Shown one piece after another: positions 20,304 to 29,507 of a stretch of 64,000 bases of DNA (its first letter is position 1; every line of letters begins with the position of its first letter). This DNA is from Guadua angustifolia (taxonomy: Eukaryota > Streptophyta > Magnoliopsida > Poales > Poaceae): contig CM070518.1 of assembly GCA_036346375.1 (NCBI GenBank), positions 1,612,001 to 1,676,000 on the forward strand. Direction: 5' to 3'. A program made the position numbers and the translations under genes. The notes below the pieces were generated by a model, which made no database searches, was not told where the DNA came from, and saw only the letters and a program-made list of their open reading frames with translations.

Positions 20304-21060
20304 ATGTCGCTCTTCGGTTCTTCTGAACTGTTTTGTTCCTCGCTGCCGGTCATCTTCGATGGTCTTAATTATCGAGACCGGGCTCTTCATTTGCGCTCTT
20401 CACATGAGTGGTCGGCGTCTTTGGGAGTTTCTTCATCGGGAGATATCTTGTCCGCTTTCCTACTCCTCCTCGCCATGCCCGTTTTTCCAAGGAGACCGAT
20501 GATGCTCGGCGAAGGCCTCTCGATGATTATGTCGATGTCAGGAGTCTTTTCGCACTCGGCCATCGCATAAGATATGGATTGATGAAGATGCTCGTGCCTC
20601 TCGCTATTTTGGTTGCTAGCATAGAGGTGCATCTCATCGGTGACATTGTTGCTTTGTCTTGGCGACAATTGATGTGGGCGATCTTCATGATCACTATGAG
20701 CCCTGCTGGTGACTTCTTCTATTGTCACAGCGACAGAGAAGCGTGCCACAAAGAAGGTGATTCTACTGTGGATGAATTTTATGCACAGCCTATCTTCTGT
20801 GTGGCGTCGACTTGATTCTCTAGGACCGGAGGTTTGCTCGGACTTGCCTGTTGTCGTCGCCACAAGACTCTCATTTGAGCTTCGCCACATCTACGACTTC
20901 CTGACACGTCTTCGGGTTGAATTTGAGCAGATTCGTGCCCATTTGCTTGCTCGTCATCCTCGTGTGACTCTATTGGAGGCTCTTCTGACTATTCAGACCG
21001 AGGAGACTCGTCTCGTGGTCTTGGGCTCACTGGTGTCTCCCTCGGCTCTTGGCGGCGCTC
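20304..21060 (+). pseudogene. Outer copia gag
   Basis: Starting at an ATG about 150 bp after the primer-binding site, the frame reads LFGSSELFC...VIFDGLNYRD, the usual N-terminal substrate-like block of plant copia gag. Frames shift near 20400. The product then continues through VASIEVHLIGDIVAL, a MNFMHSLSSVWRRLD block and YDFLTRLRVEFEQIRAHLL, which are typical gag helices, into LEALLTIQTEETRL. At least four frame changes are needed. A CCHC knuckle, if originally present, is not readable around 21100-21300. Confidence 0.75.
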
Positions 21061-21379
21061 GTTCTACTCCTCCGTCAGCTGGCGCCTACTTCGGGCTTTG
21101 CCATTGGGGTGGGGGTCTTCATCGCACCTATCAGGACAAAAATGGCCATGTGGACCGTATTCGCACTAGGAAGAAGAAGGATCTTGTTCGTCAAGTAACT
21201 GTCCTCCTAAGAGCAATGGAGGCTCAGCGTCTCTTCTCGGCGGACTCCTCCTCAGCAGACTTGTTGGTTCCGACTCCACTCAGAAATTACGCTTATTACG
21301 CCGCATGGTCGCCTTCTACACGCATGTGGATCGGTTACGGTTTCGCTACTCGCCTTCCAATGAAAGACCACCCTCCTCA

Positions 21380-22640
21380 TCAGTAACACACCATGGATTC
21401 TTGACTCGAGCTTCTTTTCATATGACATCCGATCCCACGAGTCTACATTCCATTAGTCCTCTTGTTGTTCTACCACTATGCGCACTACGATGGTACTTCT
21501 CTTTCATGCGGTATGCAGGCATTCTTTTCGTCGTCCTCTTTTCATGTTCCTGCTGTTTCTTATGTTCCTAAACTAACCATGCAGCTCATATCCGCTAGCC
21601 AACTTACTGATCATGGTTGTCGGGTTATTCTTGATTTTGACTCTTGTTGTGTTCAGGATCGTCGCACGGGGGCTCTAGTTGGGACTAGCCCTCGCCGCCA
21701 TGACTCTCAGTGTCTTTGGGAGCTTGACTGGCTTCATCTACCTTCCGCCTCCGCCAGCCTCTGCTTTCCTCTACCGGTTCAAGATCCGTTGTTTCTTCTC
21801 TATCGACTTTTGCTCAATGGCATCACCGTTTGGGCCATCTTTGTGGTTCACATCTGTCTTCTTTAGTTCGTCGTGGTCTTTTAGGCTATGTGTCTGGTGA
21901 TGTCTCTTTACACTGTATGGGTTGTAAGCTTGGCAAAACAGCTACAACTTCCATACCATTCTAGTGAGTCTATATCACAGCCATTCCTTTTGATCTTGTT
22001 CATTCCGATGTTTGGGGTCCCGCTTCTTTTGTTTCAAAAGAGGGTCATAAATATTATATTCTTTTTATAGATGATTTCTCTTGCCATACTTGGATATATT
22101 TTATGTCCTCAGAGTGAGGCTTTATCTATCTATAAGAATTTTGCCACTATGATTCGAGACTCGCTTTGACTCTCCAATTCGAGTTCTTCGTCCGACTTCG
22201 GCAGGAGTATCTATCGAGAGCTCTTTGAGCTTTTCTTGCTACAGGGCACTCTTTCTCGATTTTTATGTCCTCGTGCTCATGCTCAATGGTGTGGTGAGCG
22301 CAAACATCGCCATCTTCTTGAGACAGCTCGTGTTCCTTATGCTTGCTTCCATTGCCCGCCTCATACTGGCCGAGGTCGTTTCCACTGCTACCTACTTGAC
22401 CAATATTCAACCTTCTTCCGCTTCTAAAGGGTGGGATTCCAGGAGAGTCTTTGTGGCATGCCTCCGATTATTCTCGACTTCGCCTTTTTGGGTGTGTGTG
22501 CTATGTTCTTCTTGCACCTCGCGAACGCACTAAGTCGATCGCTTAACTGCTGAGTGTGTCTTTTGGGATATAGTGTGAGCATAAGGGATATCGTTGTTGG
22601 GATCCTCATGGTCGATGCATGCGGATCTCACGGATGTTAC
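21380..22640 (+). pseudogene. Outer copia protease and integrase
   Basis: The protease active site is present but damaged: TGGATTCTTGACTC is followed by GAGCTTCTTTTCATATGAC, so the Asp-Ser-Gly-Ala codons have lost two bases (about 21395-21420). The downstream VPKLTMQLISASQLTDHG block (about 21570-21620) is intact. The integrase zinc-binding part WHHRLGHL ... LHCMGCKLGK lies at about 21815-21940. Core fragments are VHSDVWGP (about 22000), HKYYILFIDDFS (about 22050), a damaged middle part, then ERKHRHLLE (about 22296-22325) and TYLTNI. A GYSxxHKGYRCWDPHGR-like tail is near 22560-22620. Confidence 0.75.
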
Positions 22641-23029
22641 TTTTGATGAGTCTCGTCCCTTCTACCCTCATTCTTCTTCTTCACCTACATCCCTTGTTGA
22701 ACCACCTGCTCTTTCTCGACCTTTCCGATACTCCGCTTTTCACTTTTCCTCTTTTACAATCCGGCTCCTTTATCGCCGGTTTCCTCACCACCCACCTCTC
22801 CTCCAAAGGCTTCTTCCGATATTGTTCCTTCCTATCCTCTATACTACACTCGCTCGTCCTCGAAATGAGGATTCTTCACAGCCATCCTCTTCCCGATGAG
22901 CCATCTTCTTCGATGTCTCCTCCCCGTTATGCTCTTCGCGATCGATACCTATTCGCCTCCTAAGCGCCTTTGGCTTTGTTGGTGCCGCTCGCCGAGCCGA
23001 CTTCTTATCGTGATGTCGTTATTCATCGT

Positions 23030-24505
23030 GAATGGCAGGCGATTATGAGGAGCTTGCTACCTTGAGCGACCGCATGTGGGATCTTGTACCTCTTCCTCCA
23101 CATGTTCGCCCCATTACATGCAAGTGGGTTTATAAGATTAAGACTCGCCTCGATGGTTCTCTTGAGCTACAAGGCTCGTCTTGTGGCACGTGGTTTTCAA
23201 AGCAGAGTATGGTCGTGATTATGATGAGACTTTTGCACTGTGGCTCACATGACCACTGTCAGACTCTCCTTGCCGTGACCTCCATCGTGAGTGGTCTATC
23301 TCTCAACTTGATGTCAAGAATGCCTTTCTTAATGGTGAGTCGCATGAGGAGGTCTATATGCAATCACCACCGTGGTATTCTGCTCTCGAGGGCATGGTTT
23401 GTCTGGCCTTGTCGCTCTCTTTATGGGCTCAAGCAAGCCCCTCGTGCTTGGTTTGAGCATTTTTCTTCTGTGATCACCGCGGTGGCTTCTTCGCAAGTGC
23501 TCATGATCCTGCGCTTTTTGTTCACACTTCTTCTCGAGGTCGGACTCTTCTTCTTCTATATGTTGATAACATGATCATTACTGGAGATGATTCTCAGTAT
23601 ATTGCCTTTGTAAAGGGTCGTCTCAGTGAGCAATTTCTCATGTCTGATCTAGGTCCTCTTCGCTACTTTCTTAGGATTGAGGTTTCTTCTACATCTGAGG
23701 GCTTCTTTCTCTCCCAAGAGAAGTATATCCAGGATCTTCTTGATCGTGCTTCTCTCACTGATGAGCGTATAGTCGAGACTCCCATGGAGCTCAATGTTCA
23801 CCTTCGATCTACTGATGGTGAACCTCTTGAGGATCCTACTCGCTATCGCCATCTTATTGGGAGTCTTGTTTACCTTGGTGTCACTCGTCTCCGACATTTT
23901 GTATCCAATCCATATCTTGAGTCGGCAAGTTACGCCCCACTTTCATTCCACTATAGTCATCTTCTTCGTGTTCTACGATATCTTCGTGGAACTATCTCTC
24001 GCCGTCTTTTCTTTCCATGCTCCAGCTCTTTACAGCTCCAGGCATACTCTGATACTACATGGGCTAGTGATCACTCTGATCGTCGGTCTCTTTCTACTTA
24101 CTGTGTTTTTCTTGGTGGTTCTCTCATTGCTTGGAAGACTAAGAAGCAGACGGCAGCTTTCTCGAAAGGCCGAGGCCGAAGTTATGCTATGGCTCTTTTG
24201 ACAAACAGAGGTTACTTGGCTACGTGGTTACTTGAGGATTTTGGTGTTTCTATTTCTACACCGACTCCTCTCTTTTATCCGACAAGACAAAGCTATCAAG
24301 CATTGCTCGAGATCCAGTGAAGCATGAACTCACCAAGCATATTGGTGTTGATGCTTCTTACATGAGGTCACAGGTACAAGATCAGGTTGTGGCTCTTCAG
24401 TATGTGCCTTCAGAGCTCCAGTTAGCAGATTTCTTCACGAAGACACAAACTAGAGCTTATCATAGTTTTTACCTCTCCAAACTCAGTGTTGTAGATCCAC
24501 CATGA
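23030..24505 (+). pseudogene. Outer copia reverse transcriptase and RNase H
   Basis: RT opens with MWDLVPLPPHVRPITCKWVYKIK (about 23075-23145), then the ARGF/DYDETFAPV region (frameshifted), LDVKNAFLNGE (about 23310-23340) and SLYGLKQAPRAWF (about 23418). The catalytic box reads YVDN (23559-23570) instead of YVDD, then MIITGDD. An open frame, 23571-24320, covers the connection (LIGSLVYLGVTR, LRYLRGT) and RNase H (YSDTTWASDHSDRRS, GSLIAWKTKKQ). The end, KHELTKHIGVDASYMR to LQLADFFTKTQT, is at 24317-24440. The Asp to Asn change removes a metal-binding residue, and unlike most breaks here it is a plain substitution outside a CHG site. Confidence 0.85.
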
Positions 24506-24507
24506 GT

Positions 24508-24518
24508 TCGAGGGGGGG
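24508..24518 (+). promoter_or_regulatory. Polypurine tract of outer copia
   Basis: GTTCGAGGGGGGG directly precedes the 3' LTR start TGTTAGAC at 24519, in the expected position for the plus-strand primer. Confidence 0.75.
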
Positions 24519-24646
24519 TGTTAGACAGTATCTTGGTATACCTTGTATAGATATTGCCTAATATAGGCTTTCCCTTTATACCCTCGTGTACATGTATATA
24601 TTCTGGCCCATTGGCCTCCTGATGAATACAAGTGCTATTCATAACA
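24519..24646 (+). repeat. 3' LTR of outer copia (128 bp, intact)
   Basis: It runs TGTTAGACAGTATC to CATTCATAACA-type end. It provides the uninterrupted sequence that proves the split of the 5' LTR. It contains a TATATATT box in the middle and is very short for a copia LTR. Confidence 0.92.
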
Positions 24647-25295
24647 TCAAGAACAACAGCATTGTCGTCAATCAGGTCAACTCAAGACACAATTTATTAT
24701 TCCGCTTGTCAATGGACTGCAAGGCTTTATTAAAAAATAACAAGGGTTCTTGGCATATCGTGGTATTGATAATGTCAAATTTTGGAATGACGCGTTCAGT
24801 ATTGGAAGAACAAGGGCAACTGGTATGGAAAGTTCATATGTACAAATTGAGAGTCCCCAACCCCAACATGAAGCTCTGCTGAAATATAGAGATGTTACTC
24901 AGATGTGTGGCTTCACAAGCTTACAACACGTGCACAATTATGTGACCTAACAGCATAACACCCTTCCTCTAGTACCCTAATAGTGCTCTTCTAGTTGATC
25001 TACAATTTTTCATAGGCTATAGCAATGGCCATATTGTCATGATAACAATGGAGGCATTCAGTCAAAAGAAAACAATCGCAAAATAATCTTCCAAGAATGT
25101 TCAGAGCCAAAGCACAACAATTATATTGCAACAAGTCTGCTAATTAGCATGTTGGGAGTCAAAGCCAGAAGCCAAGGTAAGCAACAAGCGTGCGCGCGCA
25201 TGTGCGCATGACACAAGCTAGCGCAGAGAGAGAGAGAGAGAGAGCTCTTAACAAAATATTTACTGTAATTAAAGCCGCATTAGCATTAACGCTTA
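24647..25295. other. TIM22 intron between copia and MITE; one unrecognised ORF
   Basis: Intronic sequence. A plus-strand frame at 24750-24950 (66 codons) reads like protein (FWNDAFSIGRTRATG) but matches no family I can name and has no obvious splice partner. It could be a captured exon or transposase debris. Its frame is antisense to TIM22. Otherwise this stretch holds only AT-rich sequence and an AG microsatellite. Confidence 0.35.
25225..25244 (+). repeat. (AG)n microsatellite
   Basis: About ten AG units follow an alternating GCGCGCATGTGCGCATG purine-pyrimidine tract. It is a simple repeat and probably length-variable. Confidence 0.9.
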
Positions 25296-26165
25296 CTCCC
25301 TCCAATTCACAAAAACTTGTCGGTTTGGAATACGTGCAGTCAAACTTTTGAAACTTAACTATCGATATCTTTTTAAATATTTAGATTGGATCATGGTTAT
25401 CACGGCGCCCTGGAGAGGCGAGTCGCCTCTAGGGCGCCTAGGCGAGGATTATGCGACCAAAAAATGTTTATTAATATCAGTATATCATCAATAAATATCA
25501 GTGTATTTTTCTCAATCTCATTCAAAGCCAAGCCGCCCAATCTCCTCCCTCCTCCTCACATTAACTGGCTGCCCGGCCGAGCCGACCCACCCCCATCTCT
25601 CCCTCTCCCTCTCCCTCTCTCCCCCCGATCCATCCGGCGCCGCCCTCTCTCCCCCCAATCTTCCACTCTCGCGCCTCATGGCGTCCGGCCTCAGCTCAAG
25701 GCTGCCCTCCCCGAAGGCGTCGCCTCCTCGCCTCCTACACCCGGATTTGGCGATTCCCAGGCTGTCGTCCATCTGGATCTACCCAAGAGCAGTGGCGATA
25801 TGGAGCAGCGGCGACGCAGAGGAGCCGGTGGTGGAGGCGACACAGATTAGGTGATGGAGGTGGCGGCGCCACGGCGGAGCTCCCTTAACCTCTCCTCCAC
25901 ATGCACTAGGTATGCCTTCTCCCTGCGCCCTCCTTTCCCGGCCAGGTGAGGCGAGCGGCCCAGGTGACTGGACGCTTAGGCGACGACTTGGCGTCACCTA
26001 GGTGACACCGTGATAACTATGGATTGGATACATGAAAATTATATATGTAGATTTGTCTCGAAATGTACTTTCATAATATTATAATTTTATTGGATTTTTT
26101 AAATATATTACAATAGAAATTAGTGGTCAAAGTTGAGTTTTGGGGATAGTGTCGATGTCTAGTAT
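25296..26165 (+). mobile_element. Stowaway-like MITE, interrupted
   Basis: The left end is TA followed by CTCCCTCC (25294-25303), the usual Stowaway/Mariner terminus. The body AAAAACTTGTCGGTTTGGAATACGTGCAGTCAAACTTTTGAAACTT and ATCTTTTTAAATATTTAGATTGGA is continued after 26021 by ATGAAAATTATATATGTAGATTTGTCTCGAAA to GGTCAAAGTTG...GTGTCGATGTC. That is the order found in common grass elements of this type. The right terminal repeat is worn away. The MULE-like element at 25393-26020 splits it. Confidence 0.7.
25393..26020. mobile_element. GC-rich MULE-like element with possible captured gene segment
   Basis: Terminal inverted repeats ATGGTTATCACGGCG and, inward from the right, ATAGTTATCACGGTG bound a 628-bp insert. 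GATTGGATC (25384-25392) and GATTGGATA (26022-26030) look like a 9-bp target duplication, as Mutator-like elements make. The inside is strikingly GC-rich compared with its neighbours. It has CT-rich leader-like sequence (about 25590-25640) followed by an ATG (25678) and an open GC-rich frame, resembling a grass first exon. No transposase is present. A Pack-MULE is a reasonable reading, but the donor gene is unknown. Confidence 0.6.
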
Positions 26166-26614
26166 CTAGATAATCTTTTTGGTAAGCCATAAGAACACAC
26201 AAAGACAATTGACTATAATGAGATTAAAGCATTTATGAACATTCTAAAAAGAATGCAGTTTTCTATGGTTTCATATGGAACTAAAATAGGCAATCTAAAA
26301 AAAAATCACCCCATAGCACATAAATAATTCAAAGTAATTGAAATAATATTTTTCTAGAGCCCAATATAAACAGCAAAGTGTGCATAGCAACAAATATATC
26401 AAAAGATTTACTTATAGAAAACTGAACAAAGTAGAGTAACTAGACGAAATTAAAGAGGTTTCCTAGAAATATTACCGGGTAGGCGAGTATCACATGCACA
26501 GTGCACTACTTTTGCAAAAGCAACCAAGAAACTATGTAATGGCGTTGGATATAGTATTCCAAACGATCATAAACGCTACAGTAAGATAATAATTGTAGTT
26601 CCATGTAGTTGTAC
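26166..26614. other. TIM22 intron, right part
   Basis: AT-rich intronic sequence between the MITE and the 26615-26668 exon. No repeat ends, open frames or motifs were recognised. Confidence 0.5.
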
Positions 26615-26668
26615 CTGGAAAGCTCAAAGCAAGCCCTGTACAACAACCAGCAACGCCAGCATTGATCA
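26615..26668 (-). CDS. TIM22: TIM22 exon (54 bp)
   Basis: On the minus strand it is preceded by TTTTCGTGGCAG and followed by GTACAA. It begins TG, completing a Met codon with the A left by the previous exon, and reads INAGVAGCCTGLALSFP plus the first base of Gly. The paired-Cys, Gly-rich segment followed by LALSFPG is diagnostic of TIM22 and forms part of a membrane helix with GxxxG-type packing. The next recognisable exon is 22.6 kb away at 4052. Confidence 0.88.
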
Positions 26669-26752
26669 CTGCCACGAAAAGTGTGTAGTTGAAACTAAAC
26701 ATTTTTGTTTTTGTATGCTAAAAGAGTAATGAAACTAAAGTAATGCACATAC

Positions 26753-26825
26753 TGTCATCTTTCCCCCGCAGTCTTCTTAACAAGCACAGGATGAAACTTT
26801 GGACACCAGACAGTGCTGCAAAAGT
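26753..26825 (-). CDS. TIM22: TIM22 exon (73 bp)
   Basis: The acceptor is TGCTAG and the donor GTATGT. It encodes TFAALSGVQSFILCLLRRLRGKDD, with one extra base carried to the next exon. It forms the second membrane helix and the positively charged RxRGKDD loop conserved in the Tim17/Tim22/Tim23 family. CTG and CAG sites inside it are unaltered, in contrast with the transposons. Confidence 0.88.
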
Positions 26826-26896
26826 CTAGCACCAAAAAGAAAAAATTATTATGAGCTGCGAGCTTTCCTATGAAAGGATAGCACAAGTTCTCTAAC

Positions 26897-26961
26897 CTTG
26901 GCAGAAAATCCTGCATTGCTGAGTGAACCCTTCATACCTTTGTTAGTGATCAAACTTTGTC
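26897..26961 (-). CDS. TIM22: TIM22 exon (65 bp)
   Basis: The acceptor is TTTTTTTCCAG and the donor GTTAGA. The frame is QSLITNKGMKGSLSNAGFSAK, matching the loop after the first helix in plant TIM22, where a KGFKGSF-like motif precedes AKTFA. It begins in phase 1, so at least one more coding exon lies upstream (higher coordinates). I could not find it. Confidence 0.82.
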
Positions 26962-27249
26962 CTGGAAAAAAATATCAAATAAATAATGTAGGTGAACCTT
27001 TGGATAATAGAAAAATAGATGCTCAAGCATATTCTAATATCAATCCTAATAAAAACTTTGCCCCATGACTTTTGTCAGATTGCCATTCAGTGCTAATTTC
27101 TCTACAGTTTTACAATAAAGGATTCATCTTCCGAAAACAAAAAAGTTTTCATTTTTGCTGAATATTGCTAAAACGATTTTTCCAAATCAATATCTGTTTT
27201 TTGGAGCGATGAATTGATGATTTCTAACCTGTCATGTCAGATCTAAATT
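26962..27249. other. TIM22 intron or LINE 5' boundary zone
   Basis: AT-rich sequence. The 5' end of the LINE must fall around here, but no target duplication matching the sequence after its A-tail (TACTAGTATACTC) was found. Confidence 0.4.
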
Positions 27250-27377
27250 TCTTTAGATCAGGGTTTCTCAAGTGCAGATTTCGCGAAATGGGACTTGTGG
27301 TACTTGCTACTGTCTTGATAGATCTCGGTTATCCTCTGCAATCCGTGGGGGTAGCTGGCGTGGAATAACAAAAGGTC

Positions 27378-28249
27378 TTGGAAGGGTCCTTTGTCAAGTC
27401 TCGTTTAGCTAGATTGCCGACGTTGGGAGATTTTTCTCGATCCGGCTTGCTTGTGGAGTGCAGAGCGATCAAGGACGCTCATTGCCGTTCTTCATCGGCC
27501 AAGTTTGATCCTCAAATTCCGCTGATTCAAATTTCAAATGCTGAAGTCTGGGGCTGTTCTCCGGTTGGGCTGCGGGCATCTTTGGGCTTTTTCGTCTAGA
27601 TGGGCTTGCCGTAATCTGGTTTGGTTGTTCGCATAGAAAGCTTTCGCAAAACCCTCGACAAAACTTTTTCTCTCTCGACGCGGCGCGCCTACGCCGGTGT
27701 GGTCATGGTCGAGGCGATTTGGTTCTCATGGCGGTGGAAGTGCGGACGAGGGGAGCGGCGACAGGATGTAACTTCGTTGGTCGGTTTCTTACGCATCATA
27801 TTGTGGTGGTATTGGTAGATTTCAGCGCCTTTTGGCCGTGGTCATGGAAGGAGCGTCGTGATGAAAGACGGCGGCCGGCTGGGCTCGTAATCCACCGGTG
27901 GTCGCCGAGGTGGTCGTGGAGGTGGTTTTGGTTCTGGTTTTGGCGGAGGAGAAGGTGCTATTGTTTCGATGGTGGACTGAATCAAAATTCGGTGGTGGTC
28001 GCCGAGGTGGCCGTGGAGGTGGTATTAGCTCGCTTCGGGCGTTGGAGAAGGCGTAAGCTTCGTTGTTTCGAAGGTGGTTTGAATAACGGCTCTGGTGATG
28101 TGATGAACAATGTGTCTTCGAATGTGCAAATAAGCGGAGTTAGACATGCTTTCGAGAAGGGGACTCTTTGGCCTTCAACCCTTGAAGCATAAGAGCTTGC
28201 AAACAAATGGGAGAACCAATGGCTAAGAAGAAGAACTCAACACGAGATT
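27378..28249 (+). pseudogene. LINE ORF1, 5' part
   Basis: ORF1 encodes the nucleic-acid-binding protein of the LINE particle. The N-terminal part reads SRLARLPTLGDFSRSGLLVEC in one frame. A Gly/Arg-rich region (RGRGGGFGSGFGGGEG in one frame, about 27700-28040) follows. It ends with KQMGEPMAKKKNSTRD, or in the better frame NKWENQWLRRRTQHE, at 28249. The solo LTR enters there, and the protein resumes at 31293 with EMRSMRKTG. The start codon is not clear. Confidence 0.65.
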
Positions 28250-29507
28250 GTAAGTTCAAGCGCCATTGGTTTTGGTGATTGATGTAGATTAACGATTAAT
28301 TCTTGTTTAATGACAAACCTAATCTTTATGAGACTAACATGTTTGTTGAGCATATATTTAGTAGTCTCATATTTGGATGAAAAATGGAAAACCCAAGGTA
28401 TGTATGTGTATTATTTCTAGTATTAATTGCATACTTTGGATTCAAGTTAAAGTATAAATATCCCCATGGTATTAACCACAAAACATGCATCATGTTTCCT
28501 AATCCATATATTACATGGATGCACATACTTAGGGGGAGTTTGTAATTTAACTTGAAGGTTTCAATGTATTGATCTATTCTTCATTGACACATATAAGGAT
28601 CAAGACATAGAAACTAAATACTTGAGTATATATTTAAATTGCCTAGTTATAGTATACTCGTGGTAATATAGGATATACTCCAATATAATCAAATTGAATA
28701 TGTGCATATTATCTCCAAGTAAATTATATCTATGCACATATACATGTGGGGTTTATTCTATAGTTGATGACTTAGAGTAATGGTCATTTCCATATAGTTT
28801 ACACATTATGGATCATTACTTTTCATCAACATGAGTATATGAAAACTTCATGTAGTTAATATATATACTCATATCAATTTAAATGAAAATTTAAATTGAG
28901 TTCATTTGTCTTATTAATCATTAAAGAACATTTCATCATGTGTTGATGGTGTTCCTTGATTAATTAAGGATAAATGAATAGTTCTTAAGTATGATTAAGC
29001 ATGTGTTGCATTATTGTACTTAAGACACATTTATATCATTTAATTTGATTTGGGTTGTGCTCAATTGATCTAAAGGCATCCATTATGTATTAATGGAGTG
29101 CAAGAGATAATTGAGACAACCATGCTTCTTGGACTAACCATTTCCATGAGTTGTGATTGAGCTAGGTAAAGTCCAAAGGTGGTTGAGAAGATGAAACGGG
29201 ACAAGGACGCCATCATGAGGTGATGGGCGTCAAGAGTAGATCCGAAAATAAAGAGGAGTCGAGTGATGATCTCGGGAGCAAATGAGTGAAGATCATAAAA
29301 CCCCAAAGGGATTGATTGCGTCTTGTGGCGAAGGTATAACTAGATAGGCTAAGGACTTTTTAGTCTTTGAGTCTAGTTTTATCGCCGTACTATTAAGAGG
29401 AGTTGAGTCCTAGTTTGAGCTTCATCATGTGTTGATGATCTCAATCCCATGTTCACTCGAGCTCAAATCTTATTTGGATTTGGTTTTTGCATAAGAGTTA
29501 ACCATTT

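Larger units (their letters stand above)
5275..24646 (+). mobile_element. Ty1/copia retrotransposon with 128-bp LTRs, host of the SIRE compound
   Basis: The element starts TGTTAGACA at 5275 and its 3' LTR ends CATAACA at 24646. The 5' LTR is cut after 21 bp by the inner element (5296-20041) and resumes at 20042-20151. The flanks TGAAG (5270-5274) and TCAAG (24647-24651) match at four of five positions, consistent with a worn 5-bp target duplication. In order it carries an initiator-Met-type primer-binding site, gag, protease, integrase, RT and RNase H, and a polypurine tract. That gene order is Ty1/copia. Without the insertion it would be about 4.6 kb. The frame is broken many times, and the RT catalytic motif reads YVDN rather than YVDD. 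It sits in the last intron of the TIM22 gene, transcribed opposite to it. Confidence 0.9.
3811..26961 (-). other. TIM22: TIM22-like gene (partial), spans nested transposons
   Basis: Four exons (26897-26961, 26753-26825, 26615-26668, 3811-4052) read consecutively on the minus strand as one Tim17/Tim22/Tim23-family protein. TIM22 is the channel subunit of the inner-membrane complex that inserts carrier proteins in mitochondria. Every junction has AG/GT borders, and the phases (1, 0, 1, 1) keep the frame open: codon ATG (Met) is formed across the second junction and GGT (Gly) across the third. The signature runs from LSGVQSF through RLRGKDD and NAGVAGCCTGLALSFPG to GAPQAM and AAFSCIMDGLNKQQ, in the order seen in plant TIM22. 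The N-terminal exons with the first membrane helix were not found between 26962 and 64000. They lie outside the window or have been lost. The last intron is 22,562 bp and is mostly retrotransposon. Confidence 0.85.

Noticed and set aside
25386..25854. 117- and 154-codon frames as a host gene
   Set aside because: They lie wholly inside the MULE-like element and overlap each other. At most they are a captured fragment, so they were not called as a gene.
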